Positions 21,646 through 30,099 of a stretch of DNA of 64,000 nt are shown piece after piece. Position numbers and translations under genes: made by a program. The notes beneath the pieces were generated by a model. The model saw only the letters and a list, made by a program, of their open reading frames with translations. It had not been told where the DNA came from and did not search any database. Origin of the DNA: Myxococcales bacterium. Lineage in GTDB: Bacteria; Myxococcota; Bradymonadia; UBA7976; UBA1532. Where the stretch lies: NCBI GenBank assembly GCA_020633515.1, contig JACKDM010000013.1, forward strand, positions 1-64,000, in the 5' to 3' direction. Position 1 is the stretch's first letter; each line of letters begins with the position of its first letter.

Positions 21646-22305
21646 ATGTTCAGTCGCCTCTTCGGACGCAGCCACAAGCCCGAGCACCTCGAGTTCGAGG
21701 AGGTGGCGATGCCCCAGGCCGACGCCCTCTACGGCGCGGCCCTCCGAATGACGAGAGACCCCACCCGCGCCGAAGACCTCGTCCAAGAGACCCTGCTCCG
21801 CGCCTACCGCTTCTGGCACAAGTTCGAGCAGGGCACCAACATCAAGGCCTGGCTGTTCCGCATCCAGACCAACATCTTCATCAACAAGTACCGCAAGAAG
21901 CAGAGCGAACAGCAGGTCATCGACGACCGGCAGGAGCTCGACGACGTCATGGGCCGCTTCGCCGTCGACGAGCGCGCCTACCTGCCGCCCGAGACCCGCG
22001 ACGATTTCCTCAAGCACCTCCTCGGCGACGAGGTCATGCACGCGCTCGACGACCTCCCGTTCGAGTTCCGCATGACCGTGCTGCTCGCCGACATGCACGA
22101 CCTGTCGTACAAAGAGATCGCGACCGTGCTCGACTGCCCGGTCGGCACCGTGATGAGCCGGTTGCACCGCGCCCGCAAGATGCTTCAGCAGAACCTCTTC
22201 CAGTACGCCGTCGACCGCGGCGTCATCGAGCCGCCCGAGGGCGCGACCGCCGACAACGTCGCCGACCTCGACCTCTTCCGGCGGCGCAAGGCGAAGGCAT
22301 CGTGA
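21646..22305 (+). CDS. ECF-type RNA polymerase sigma factor
   Basis: A 219-residue sigma-70 family protein of the extracytoplasmic-function type. Region 2 covers about residues 25-95 ([15 protein letters not shown], then [12 protein letters not shown]). Region 4 covers about residues 130-185 and contains [26 protein letters not shown], the helix-turn-helix for the -35 box. A short tail follows. ATG 21646 is preceded by a GGGGG stretch. The anti-sigma gene follows 28 bases later, so the pair forms a standard stress-response module; the inducing signal is unknown. Confidence 0.94.
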   Translation: MFSRLFGRSHKPEHLEFEEVAMPQADALYGAALRMTRDPTRAEDLVQETLLRAYRFWHKFEQGTNIKAWLFRIQTNIFINKYRKKQSEQQVIDDRQELDDVMGRFAVDERAYLPPETRDDFLKHLLGDEVMHALDDLPFEFRMTVLLADMHDLSYKEIATVLDCPVGTVMSRLHRARKMLQQNLFQYAVDRGVIEPPEGATADNVADLDLFRRRKAKAS

Positions 22306-22333
22306 TGCGCGGCGAGACCAGGGAGCTCGGCAG

Positions 22334-23119
22334 ATGAGTGACGTCGGCTGCGACGACTTCCAGAAGTTCATCGACCCGTACCTCGACGGCGAGTTCGACG
22401 AGGCCGAGCGCACCGCGTTCGACCGCCACCTCACCGTCTGCGGCGCCTGCCGCCGGCACTTCGAGCAGACAGCGTGGATGCAGAGCGCGATCAAGCCCGC
22501 GCTGCGCCGCTCGGCGCGCCTCCCACCCGCCGCGCGCGACCGCCTCTGCGAGCGCCTCCGCGCCGCCGAGCGCCCCGCCCGCATCCGCCGCGTCGCCCGC
22601 CGCGTCGCCGCCCCGCTCTCCACCCTCGCCGCGATGGGCGCGATCCTGCTCTTCGTCACCCCGCTCGCCGGCTTCAAGCCCACCGTCGCCGACGACGCGG
22701 TCGACCAGCACTGCCAGAAGATGCCGGTCGAGATGCCGACGCCGGTCGAGCAGGAGGTCGAGAAGTGGTTCGAAGGCAAGGTCCCGTTCGAGATGAGCGC
22801 GCCCCGCTTCCGCGACGAGCGCGTCATCCTCCTCGGCGGCCGCCTCAGCCGCGTCGGCCGCCCCGGTGACAGCACCTGGAGCCGCCCCGCCGCCTACCTC
22901 GTCTATGGCATCGGCACCCACAAGATGTCGGTGCTCGTCTTCGACGGGAAGGACATCGAGTTCGAGGCGCCGGTGACCGAGGTCAACGGCACCTCGCTGC
23001 ACGTCCAGGACGCCCGCGGCTACCGCGTCGCGATGTTCCAGCGCGGCAACCTCGCCTACGCCGTCACCTCCGACCTGCCCCGCGATCAGATGCTGAACTT
23101 GATCAGCACCACGCTCTGA
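22334..23119 (+). CDS. Membrane-anchored zinc-finger anti-sigma factor
   Basis: A 261-residue protein. The N-terminal 75 residues contain the anti-sigma zinc-finger pattern H-x3-C-x2-C (HLTVCGAC, about residues 33-40). A single membrane segment (LSTLAAMGAILLFVTPLAGF) lies near residues 95-115, and a periplasmic domain of about 140 residues follows. It should hold the upstream ECF sigma factor inactive until a signal in the periplasm releases it. The periplasmic part has no recognised domain; it includes a VLVFDGKDIEFEAPV strand region, reminiscent of extracytoplasmic domains of other anti-sigma factors. Confidence 0.9.
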   Translation: MSDVGCDDFQKFIDPYLDGEFDEAERTAFDRHLTVCGACRRHFEQTAWMQSAIKPALRRSARLPPAARDRLCERLRAAERPARIRRVARRVAAPLSTLAAMGAILLFVTPLAGFKPTVADDAVDQHCQKMPVEMPTPVEQEVEKWFEGKVPFEMSAPRFRDERVILLGGRLSRVGRPGDSTWSRPAAYLVYGIGTHKMSVLVFDGKDIEFEAPVTEVNGTSLHVQDARGYRVAMFQRGNLAYAVTSDLPRDQMLNLISTTL

Positions 23120-23157
23120 TCCCGCCTACTCTTTCTCCCCACTCTCCCATCAATCAC

Positions 23158-23186
23158 CCGTGACGGCGGCTTCGCCGCCTTCACGG
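23158..23186. terminator. Strong hairpin after the anti-sigma gene
   Basis: CCGTGA-C-GGCGGC, loop TTC, GCCGCC-T-TCACGG: a 12-pair stem with one mismatch, 38 bases after the stop. No T-run follows. It lies between convergent transcripts and probably stops or stabilises the plus-strand message. Confidence 0.55.
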
Positions 23187-23273
23187 AAGAGGGGGCGGCC
23201 CGCGGAATAGGCTCGTCTCATCGGCAGGGCGAGCCTGACGGAAGACGAGCCCGTCACAGGGAGTCAATGACAG

Positions 23274-23295
23274 GAGGGCCGAGGCATCGGCCCTC
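23274..23295. terminator. Hairpin after kamA
   Basis: A perfect 9-pair stem (GAGGGCCGA / TCGGCCCTC) with a four-base loop, immediately after the kamA stop on the minus strand. It has no clear T-tract. It most likely acts as the 3' end of the kamA message. Confidence 0.5.
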
Positions 23296-23301
23296 GGTCA
23301 C

Positions 23302-24678
<1,377 letters not shown>

Positions 24679-24935
24679 GGAATGGTCTCCGGGGGCGTTG
24701 AAGGTCGAAGAAGAGACGAAGACGCGACGACCCGCGGGTCACCGCGACGAGGAGGCGGGTCGCTTCAGCGAGGCGAGCCGCCGGCGCGGGCGCGCCGGAC
24801 GTCGGGCTGGTGCAGCACGTTCTGTCGGAACCACATCGCGCCCACCATAAACGCAGCGCCGACCCTGGATCAATCCGCGGCGAGACCTGATAAGCTCGCG
24901 CGCACACGTCACCGAGCGCATCCGGGAGGAGCGAG

Positions 24936-26105
24936 ATGAGCGAGAGCCCGCGGGTCACCATGCAGGACAAGGAGATCTTCACCCCCGACCACCGCATGCT
25001 CCGCGAGACCGTGCGCAAGTTCGCGCAGTCGCTCGCACCCCACGCCGAGGAGTGGGACGCGGCCGGCATCTTCCCCCGCGAGGTCTTCAAGCAGGCCGGC
25101 GACCTCGGCCTCTTCGGCATCGGCAAGGACCCCGAGTACGGCGGCCTCGGCCTCGACTGGTGGTTCACCGTCTGCTACGCCGAGGAGCTCGTGCGCACCG
25201 AGAACGCCGGGCTCAACATGGCGCTCATGGTGCAGAGCGACATGGCGACCCCGATCATCGACGAGATCGGCAGCGACGAGGTGAAGCGCAACTTCCTCGC
25301 CCCGGCGATCAAGGGCGAGATGATCGCCGCGCTCGGCGTCAGCGAGCCCGGCGGCGGCAGCGACGTCGCCGCCATCCGCACCACCGCGCGCCGCGACGGC
25401 GACGACTATGTCATCAACGGGCAGAAGCTCTGGATCACCAACGGCACCCGCGCCGACTTCGTCACCCTCGCGGTGCGCACCGGCGACGACGGCTATGGCG
25501 GGATCTCGCTGCTCGTCTTCCCGACCGACGTGCGGGGCTTCTCGGTCGGCAAGAGCCTCAAGAAGATCGGCAACAAGTCATCGGACACCGCCGAGCTCTT
25601 CTTCGACAACTGCCGTGTCCCGCGCCGCTACCTGCTCGGGCAGGAGAACGGCGGCTTCTTCCACATCATGACCAACTTCCAGGGCGAGCGGCTCATCGCC
25701 GCCGTCTCGGCGGTCGCCGGCATGGAGAAGGCGGTCCGCGACGCGATCCGCTACGGCAACGAGCGCAAGGCGTTCGGCCGGCCGGTGAGCAAGTTCCAGG
25801 TCTGGAAGCACAAGCTCGTCGAGCACCTGACGAGCATCGAGGCGGCGCGGCGGCTGACCTACTTCGCGGTCGACAAGTTCGTCAAGAACCCGCACGGCGC
25901 GACCCGTGAGATCACGATGGCGAAGCTCTTCGCCGGTGATCTCATGCAGCGGGTGCTCTACGACTGCATGCAGCTCCACGGCGGCTTCGGCTACATCACC
26001 GAGTACCCGATCTCGCGCGCCTGGACCGACGCGCGGCTGATCACGATCGGCGGCGGGACCTCGGAGGTCATGAAGGAGATCCTCGTCAAGATCGAAGGCA
26101 TGTGA
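24936..26105 (+). CDS. Acyl-CoA dehydrogenase
   Basis: A 389-residue FAD enzyme of beta-oxidation or branched-chain amino acid breakdown. Motifs are [16 protein letters not shown] and [11 protein letters not shown] in the middle domain and [33 protein letters not shown] in the C-terminal domain. The usual catalytic Glu of medium-chain enzymes is replaced by Gly in IGGGTSE, but a Glu is present in GERLIAAV. That is the position used by isovaleryl- and long-chain acyl-CoA dehydrogenases, so the enzyme should be active. ATG 24936 has a GGGAGGAG at suitable distance. It stands alone between the divergent kamA and the SpoIID-domain gene. Confidence 0.95.
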   Translation: MSESPRVTMQDKEIFTPDHRMLRETVRKFAQSLAPHAEEWDAAGIFPREVFKQAGDLGLFGIGKDPEYGGLGLDWWFTVCYAEELVRTENAGLNMALMVQSDMATPIIDEIGSDEVKRNFLAPAIKGEMIAALGVSEPGGGSDVAAIRTTARRDGDDYVINGQKLWITNGTRADFVTLAVRTGDDGYGGISLLVFPTDVRGFSVGKSLKKIGNKSSDTAELFFDNCRVPRRYLLGQENGGFFHIMTNFQGERLIAAVSAVAGMEKAVRDAIRYGNERKAFGRPVSKFQVWKHKLVEHLTSIEAARRLTYFAVDKFVKNPHGATREITMAKLFAGDLMQRVLYDCMQLHGGFGYITEYPISRAWTDARLITIGGGTSEVMKEILVKIEGM

Positions 26106-26135
26106 GCCGGCGCGCGGCGCTCCCGCCATCTTCGG

Positions 26136-26197
26136 TGACAGATCCTCACCATCGGCTGGCGGCGGTGTCGGGGGCGGGCGTATGCTCCTGACAGATC
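26136..26197. repeat. TGACAGATC direct repeat before the SpoIID-domain gene
   Basis: The nonamer TGACAGATC occurs at 26136-26144 and 26189-26197, flanking a TATGCT (26181-26186) that could be a -10 box. This may be an operator pair or chance. Confidence 0.3.
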
Positions 26198-26216
26198 GCC
26201 GAGGCAGGGAGCCGTG

Positions 26217-27722
26217 ATGCGAGCAGGAGCGGGATCGGCAGCGTGGTTCGTCTTCGCGGTGGCCTTGGCCGCCGGCTGCGCCGATCCGAGCGAGGAGCCG
26301 CCGCCGATCGACCATCGGATCTTCGGGCTCGACGCGATCTGCGAGGTCGACATCGACGGCGTCGGCCGCCGCGCGGTCGAGGGTGACTACCTCGCCCACG
26401 TCGTCGCCTGCGAGAACGGCGCCGCCGACTTCGAGGCGCTCAAGGCGCAGGCGGTCGCCGCGCGCAGCTACATGTACTACAAGGTCGAGACCGCCGGTCG
26501 GATCGGCGACGGGCAGCACGATCAGGTCTACACCTGCCGCGCCGAGCCGCGGCAGATCCACTTCGACGCGGTGCGCGAGACCGAGGGCGAGGTGCTGATG
26601 TACCGCGGCGTCGTCGTCGCCGCGTTCTACGTCGCCGGCGCGATCCCGTCGATGCCCGACTGCGTCGCGCGCGCCGGTGACAACGACCCGACCAACACCG
26701 AGCGATACGTCACCTACAACGAGGGCCGCTCGGGCAACGGGCTCATCCAGACGACGCTCGGCTGGGTCAATCCCGGCAACCTGCGCAACCGCGGCTGCAA
26801 GTCGCAGAACGGCGCCAACTGCCTCTCGCGCGCCGGGCGCAGCTATCGGGACATCATCCACTTCTATTATGGCGAAGACATCGAGATCACCCGCGCCGAG
26901 GGCGCCTGCGTCGCGCCGCCGCCGCCGCCCGACATGGATCCGCCGCCGCCGCCCGATATGGGTCCGGTCGACGACGGCGTCGCGCTCGACGAAGGTACGG
27001 TGAGCGACGAAGGCATGGTGGCAGATGAAGGCATGCGACCCGACGAAGGCATGAGACCCGACGAAGGTCTCGTCCCCGATCCCATCGACGAGGGCACCGC
27101 ACCCGACGGCGGCGCCGCGCTCACCTGCCCGACCGCCGGCGTCGCGCCCGCGATCGTCGACGACGACTCGCCGTGCTTCACCATCGCCTGTGAGGGCGGC
27201 GACTGGAGCATCGAGGTCGCGGGTGGCTTCAACGGTCACCTGACGCTGGCGCCGACGATCGACGCGCCGTCCGATGACTGCGAGGGGCGGTGGCGCTTCG
27301 GGGTGGAGTTCGCCGGTGACTATACGCTCGCCGCCTACCTGCCGCCGACCGGGCGCCGGCTGAGCGCCGGGGCGCGCTATGTCATCGGGCACGCGCGCGG
27401 CGAGAGCGAGGTCGTCGTCGACCAGAACGCCGCCGGCTGGATCACGCTCGGGACCTATGCCTTCGACCCGGCGGCGCCGGGCTTCGTGGGGCTCGGCGAC
27501 GCGACCGGGGAGCCGTTCGACCCGGCCGGGCCGCAGGTGGGCTTCGACGCGATCCGGGTGGAGCCGGCCGGGGTCGGGCCGGGCGACGGCGGGGTCATCG
27601 GGATCAACCCGGCCGCGCCGGGCGACGACGGCTGCGCGCAGGCCCCCGGGCGGGCGCCGGTCGCGGCGTGGCCGCTGGTGTTGCTGGTGGGGCTGTGGAT
27701 CCGGCGGCGACGCGCGGTCTGA
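26217..27722 (+). CDS. Surface protein: SpoIID/LytB domain, Pro-Asp linker, golvesin-like domain, MYXO-CTERM-like tail
   Basis: A 501-residue exported protein. The signal sequence ends in a possible lipobox (ALAAGC). Residues about 40-225 form a SpoIID/LytB amidase-enhancer-like domain (FEALKAQAVAARSYMYYKV through RSYRDIIHFYYG), which in other bacteria cuts or binds peptidoglycan glycan strands. A linker of PPPPPD and repeated DEGM(V/R)-type units spans about residues 235-290. A beta-sandwich segment (FAGDYTLAAYLP through VGFDAIRVE, about 365-450) resembles golvesin/Xly carbohydrate-binding domains. The C-terminus reads Gly-Cys, hydrophobic WPLVLLVGLW, RRRR, resembling MYXO-CTERM sorting tails. 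ATG 26217 has a GGGAG six bases upstream. The probable role is cell-wall remodelling at the surface. Confidence 0.88.
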   Translation: MRAGAGSAAWFVFAVALAAGCADPSEEPPPIDHRIFGLDAICEVDIDGVGRRAVEGDYLAHVVACENGAADFEALKAQAVAARSYMYYKVETAGRIGDGQHDQVYTCRAEPRQIHFDAVRETEGEVLMYRGVVVAAFYVAGAIPSMPDCVARAGDNDPTNTERYVTYNEGRSGNGLIQTTLGWVNPGNLRNRGCKSQNGANCLSRAGRSYRDIIHFYYGEDIEITRAEGACVAPPPPPDMDPPPPPDMGPVDDGVALDEGTVSDEGMVADEGMRPDEGMRPDEGLVPDPIDEGTAPDGGAALTCPTAGVAPAIVDDDSPCFTIACEGGDWSIEVAGGFNGHLTLAPTIDAPSDDCEGRWRFGVEFAGDYTLAAYLPPTGRRLSAGARYVIGHARGESEVVVDQNAAGWITLGTYAFDPAAPGFVGLGDATGEPFDPAGPQVGFDAIRVEPAGVGPGDGGVIGINPAAPGDDGCAQAPGRAPVAAWPLVLLVGLWIRRRRAV

Positions 27723-27807
27723 GCGGGCGCGCGACCGGTGGATCGGGCGGCGACTGGCCGGATAACGGCGTGATCTGCGGCGGCGCGCCGCGTTATGGTG
27801 GCGGCTG

Positions 27808-29220
27808 ATGCCTGCCATCTCACCCGCTCCTCTCTCCCTGCTCGCGCGGCAGCCCGCGGTGGCGCCCGGTCCGACGCCCGAGGTGCAGCCGGCGCCGGCC
27901 GACGCGGTGCGCGCGCTCGACCGGGGCGGCGGCGCGGAGCAGGGCGGGGAGCGGCGCGCGGGCGAGGAGCGGACCGCGCTCGACCAGCTCCGGCGGGCGT
28001 ATGGCTTCGGGCGGGTCGACCCGCGGACCGGTGACGTGGTGCAGATCTCGGCCGCGGCGCGGGCGGCGAGTGGCGCAGCGACGGCGGGTGTGGGCGAAGG
28101 CGGCGCGGTGGCGGGCGGTGGGATCATCGGGCGCGCGGGGCTGGCCGGGGAGGAGGGCTTTACCGGGCGGTATGGCGTCACCGGGCGGTATGGCGTCACC
28201 GGGCGGTATGGGGTCGCCGAGCGGTATGGCATCGCTGTCAGAAGTGGCTTCACGGCGCGCGATGGCATCACGGCTCGCGATGGCATTACGGCTCGCGATG
28301 GCATCACTGGCATCGATGGCGTCACTGGCATCGATGGCATCACCGGGCTCGATGGCTTCACTGGACGCGATGGCGTCGCGATCGACGGCGGCGTCACGGG
28401 CCGCGATGGCACGGTGGCGGGTGACGCCACCACCGACCCGGCCGGTGTCGCGGGGGGCGAGGGCTCCGCGGATGAGGGCGCCGCCGAGGCCGAGGGCGCA
28501 GGCGAGGGCGGCGAAGCCACCGAAGCCGCGCGCGGTGAGCGGCGCGGCCCGGGTGAGCCCGAGCTGAGCGAGGCCGATCTGCGCCTCATCGACCGGCTCG
28601 AGCTGCGCGACCGCGAGGTGCGCACGCACGAGCAGGCGCACAAGGCGGTGGGCGGGCGGTACACCGGCGCGATCAGCTACAGCTATCAGACCGGGCCCGA
28701 TGGGGATCGGTACGCGGTGGGCGGCGAGGTGCCGATCGACATCTCGCCGGTCGCGGGGGATCCGCGGGCGACGATCCAGAAGATGCAGATCGTGCGCCGC
28801 GCCGCGCTCGCGCCGGCCGAGCCGTCGGGCGCCGATCGGGCGGTGGCGGCGCGGGCGTCGCAGCTCTCGGCCGAGGCGCAGGCGGAGCTGCGGGCGATGC
28901 AGGTGGAGGAGGCGGCGGCGGCGCGGGCGGCGGCGCGCGACGAGGAGGCGGGCGAGGACGCGGCGGTGAGGCGGGCGGCGCGGGTCAGGGGGCGTGGCCT
29001 CGTAGGCGGCGCGGGCGCAGGTCAGCGCGGGGCGGCCTTCTTCGAAGGCGATCAGCAGCTCGTCGCTCGGTGCGTACGCCGGGTCGGCGCGAAGTCGCAA
29101 GGTCCAGCCGTCCGAGAACTCGATGTCGAGGCGGCGGCCGTCGCGGGAGGCGGTGAGGGCGCGGAGGGTCTGCCCGACGAGGCTGGGCAGCACGGCGTCG
29201 GCGTCGTCGAGCGCGTCTGA
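27808..29220 (+). CDS. SprA-related putative metalloprotease with tandem hexapeptide repeats
   Basis: A 470-codon frame. About residues 118-202 consist of some 14 six-residue units of the type G(V/I/F)T-x-x-D, encoded by 18-base repeats. About residues 255-345 match the SprA-related family: VRTHEQAHKAVGGRYTGAISY, then YAVGGEVPIDISPV. The HEQAH motif is thought to be a metal-binding catalytic site. A helical Ala/Glu-rich segment follows. Coding character (third-base GC) holds to about 28,970 and then vanishes, where the frame runs antisense into the next gene. The true end is probably near 28,970 and a frameshift or base-call error may hide the stop. No signal peptide is seen. Confidence 0.75.
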   Translation: MPAISPAPLSLLARQPAVAPGPTPEVQPAPADAVRALDRGGGAEQGGERRAGEERTALDQLRRAYGFGRVDPRTGDVVQISAAARAASGAATAGVGEGGAVAGGGIIGRAGLAGEEGFTGRYGVTGRYGVTGRYGVAERYGIAVRSGFTARDGITARDGITARDGITGIDGVTGIDGITGLDGFTGRDGVAIDGGVTGRDGTVAGDATTDPAGVAGGEGSADEGAAEAEGAGEGGEATEAARGERRGPGEPELSEADLRLIDRLELRDREVRTHEQAHKAVGGRYTGAISYSYQTGPDGDRYAVGGEVPIDISPVAGDPRATIQKMQIVRRAALAPAEPSGADRAVAARASQLSAEAQAELRAMQVEEAAAARAAARDEEAGEDAAVRRAARVRGRGLVGGAGAGQRGAAFFEGDQQLVARCVRRVGAKSQGPAVRELDVEAAAVAGGGEGAEGLPDEAGQHGVGVVERV

Positions 29221-29442
29221 GGAGAGCAGGGTGGCGGGTCCGCGGGCGAGGGTCCAGGTGGAGAGGTAGACCCACAGGTGCAGGGCACCACGCGCGGCGA
29301 TCCCCCGGCGGTCGCGCGTCGCGATCGGGTCTCCGAGGTCGAGGGTGAGGAAGGTGCCGTGCCCGGTGCGCGCCGTTCGGATCGGGGCGCCCTGTTGCCG
29401 CGCGGTCAGCGCCGCGAGGAGGGCGTGGCTCTCCGGGTTCAC
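28985..29442 (-). CDS. Conserved-looking protein of unknown function (3' end uncertain)
   Basis: It starts at GTG 29442, overlapping the stop of the upstream exported-protein gene (GTGA). The recognisable coding part is about 152 residues, with alternating strands such as GHGTFLTLDLGD, GALHLWVYLSTW and DIEFSDGWTLRLRADP. No family was recognised. The frame formally stays open to 27,820 through the antisense of the SprA-related gene, but that extension is Arg/Pro-rich and looks non-coding. One extra base in the G5 run at 28988-28992 would bring a TGA at 28987-28985 into frame, so a homopolymer error or a real frameshift is likely. The coordinates given stop at that TGA. Confidence 0.6.
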
Positions 29443-30083
29443 GGCGTACCGCCGTTGCGGCGCTCGAGGCGGGCGCGGCGGGCTTCGGCTTCGCTGAAGA
29501 GGTTGCCGGTCATCGCATCGAGGGTCGAGGTGAGCTCGGCGACGCGCAGCTCTTTGGAGAGGGCGCTGGCGGGGTCGTCGGTGGGGTTGAGGATCTGGTC
29601 GATCTGGAGCCTTCGGCGGGTGAAGTAGAGGCGGGTGACCTCTTTGAGCACGCCTTCTTGCAGCACGGCGAGCGAGCCAACGTCGAGGACCTCGGCGTTG
29701 AAGACGAGGAGGGGGAGGTTCCAGCGGGCGCCGACGCTGAACTCGTGCACGGTGCCGGCGACGTCGTCGTAGAGGAAGTTCTCCTCGTCGACGAGGACGT
29801 TGCGCGACTCGATGGCGAGGTCGGAGCGGTTCTGGCGGTAGCGGGCTTCGAGCTGGGGCATGAGGCCCTTGATGGCGGCGCGGCTGCGCATGCCTTCGAC
29901 GGAGTCGGGGTCGACGTTGAAGAACGCGAGCGCGGCGGATTGCGCCTGCTGGATGGTGGGCTCGTCCTTGAGGGCGTCGAGCTTCGCCTGCACGGCGGGC
30001 GGGAAGCGGGGCTGGGCGGCGGCGGGCGTGGGGGCGAGCGCGGGGGCGAGCGCGAGGGCGAGCAGGGCGAGGGCGCGGATCAT
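29439..30083 (-). CDS. Exported protein sharing a C-terminal module with its upstream neighbour
   Basis: A 214-residue protein with a clear signal peptide (ALALLALALAPALAPTPAAAQ). A helical region at about residues 25-90 is followed by a beta-rich stretch (FSVGARWNLPLLVFN) and a helical C-terminus (LYFTRRRLQIDQIL, then DDPASALSKELRVAELTSTLDAMTGNLF). The last 120 residues are clearly related to the end of the beta-propeller protein encoded just upstream. The pattern recalls a barrel strand followed by a long helix, as in TolC-like proteins, but this is inference. It lies 16 bases after the beta-propeller gene and is coupled downstream to the 29442 gene. Confidence 0.8.
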   Translation of the reverse strand: MIRALALLALALAPALAPTPAAAQPRFPPAVQAKLDALKDEPTIQQAQSAALAFFNVDPDSVEGMRSRAAIKGLMPQLEARYRQNRSDLAIESRNVLVDEENFLYDDVAGTVHEFSVGARWNLPLLVFNAEVLDVGSLAVLQEGVLKEVTRLYFTRRRLQIDQILNPTDDPASALSKELRVAELTSTLDAMTGNLFSEAEARRARLERRNGGTP

Positions 30084-30099
30084 GGGGCTCCTTGTCGGG

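Noticed and set aside
28165..28414. 18-base direct repeats considered as a CRISPR array
   Set aside because: Units are contiguous without spacers and in frame within a protein-coding gene.
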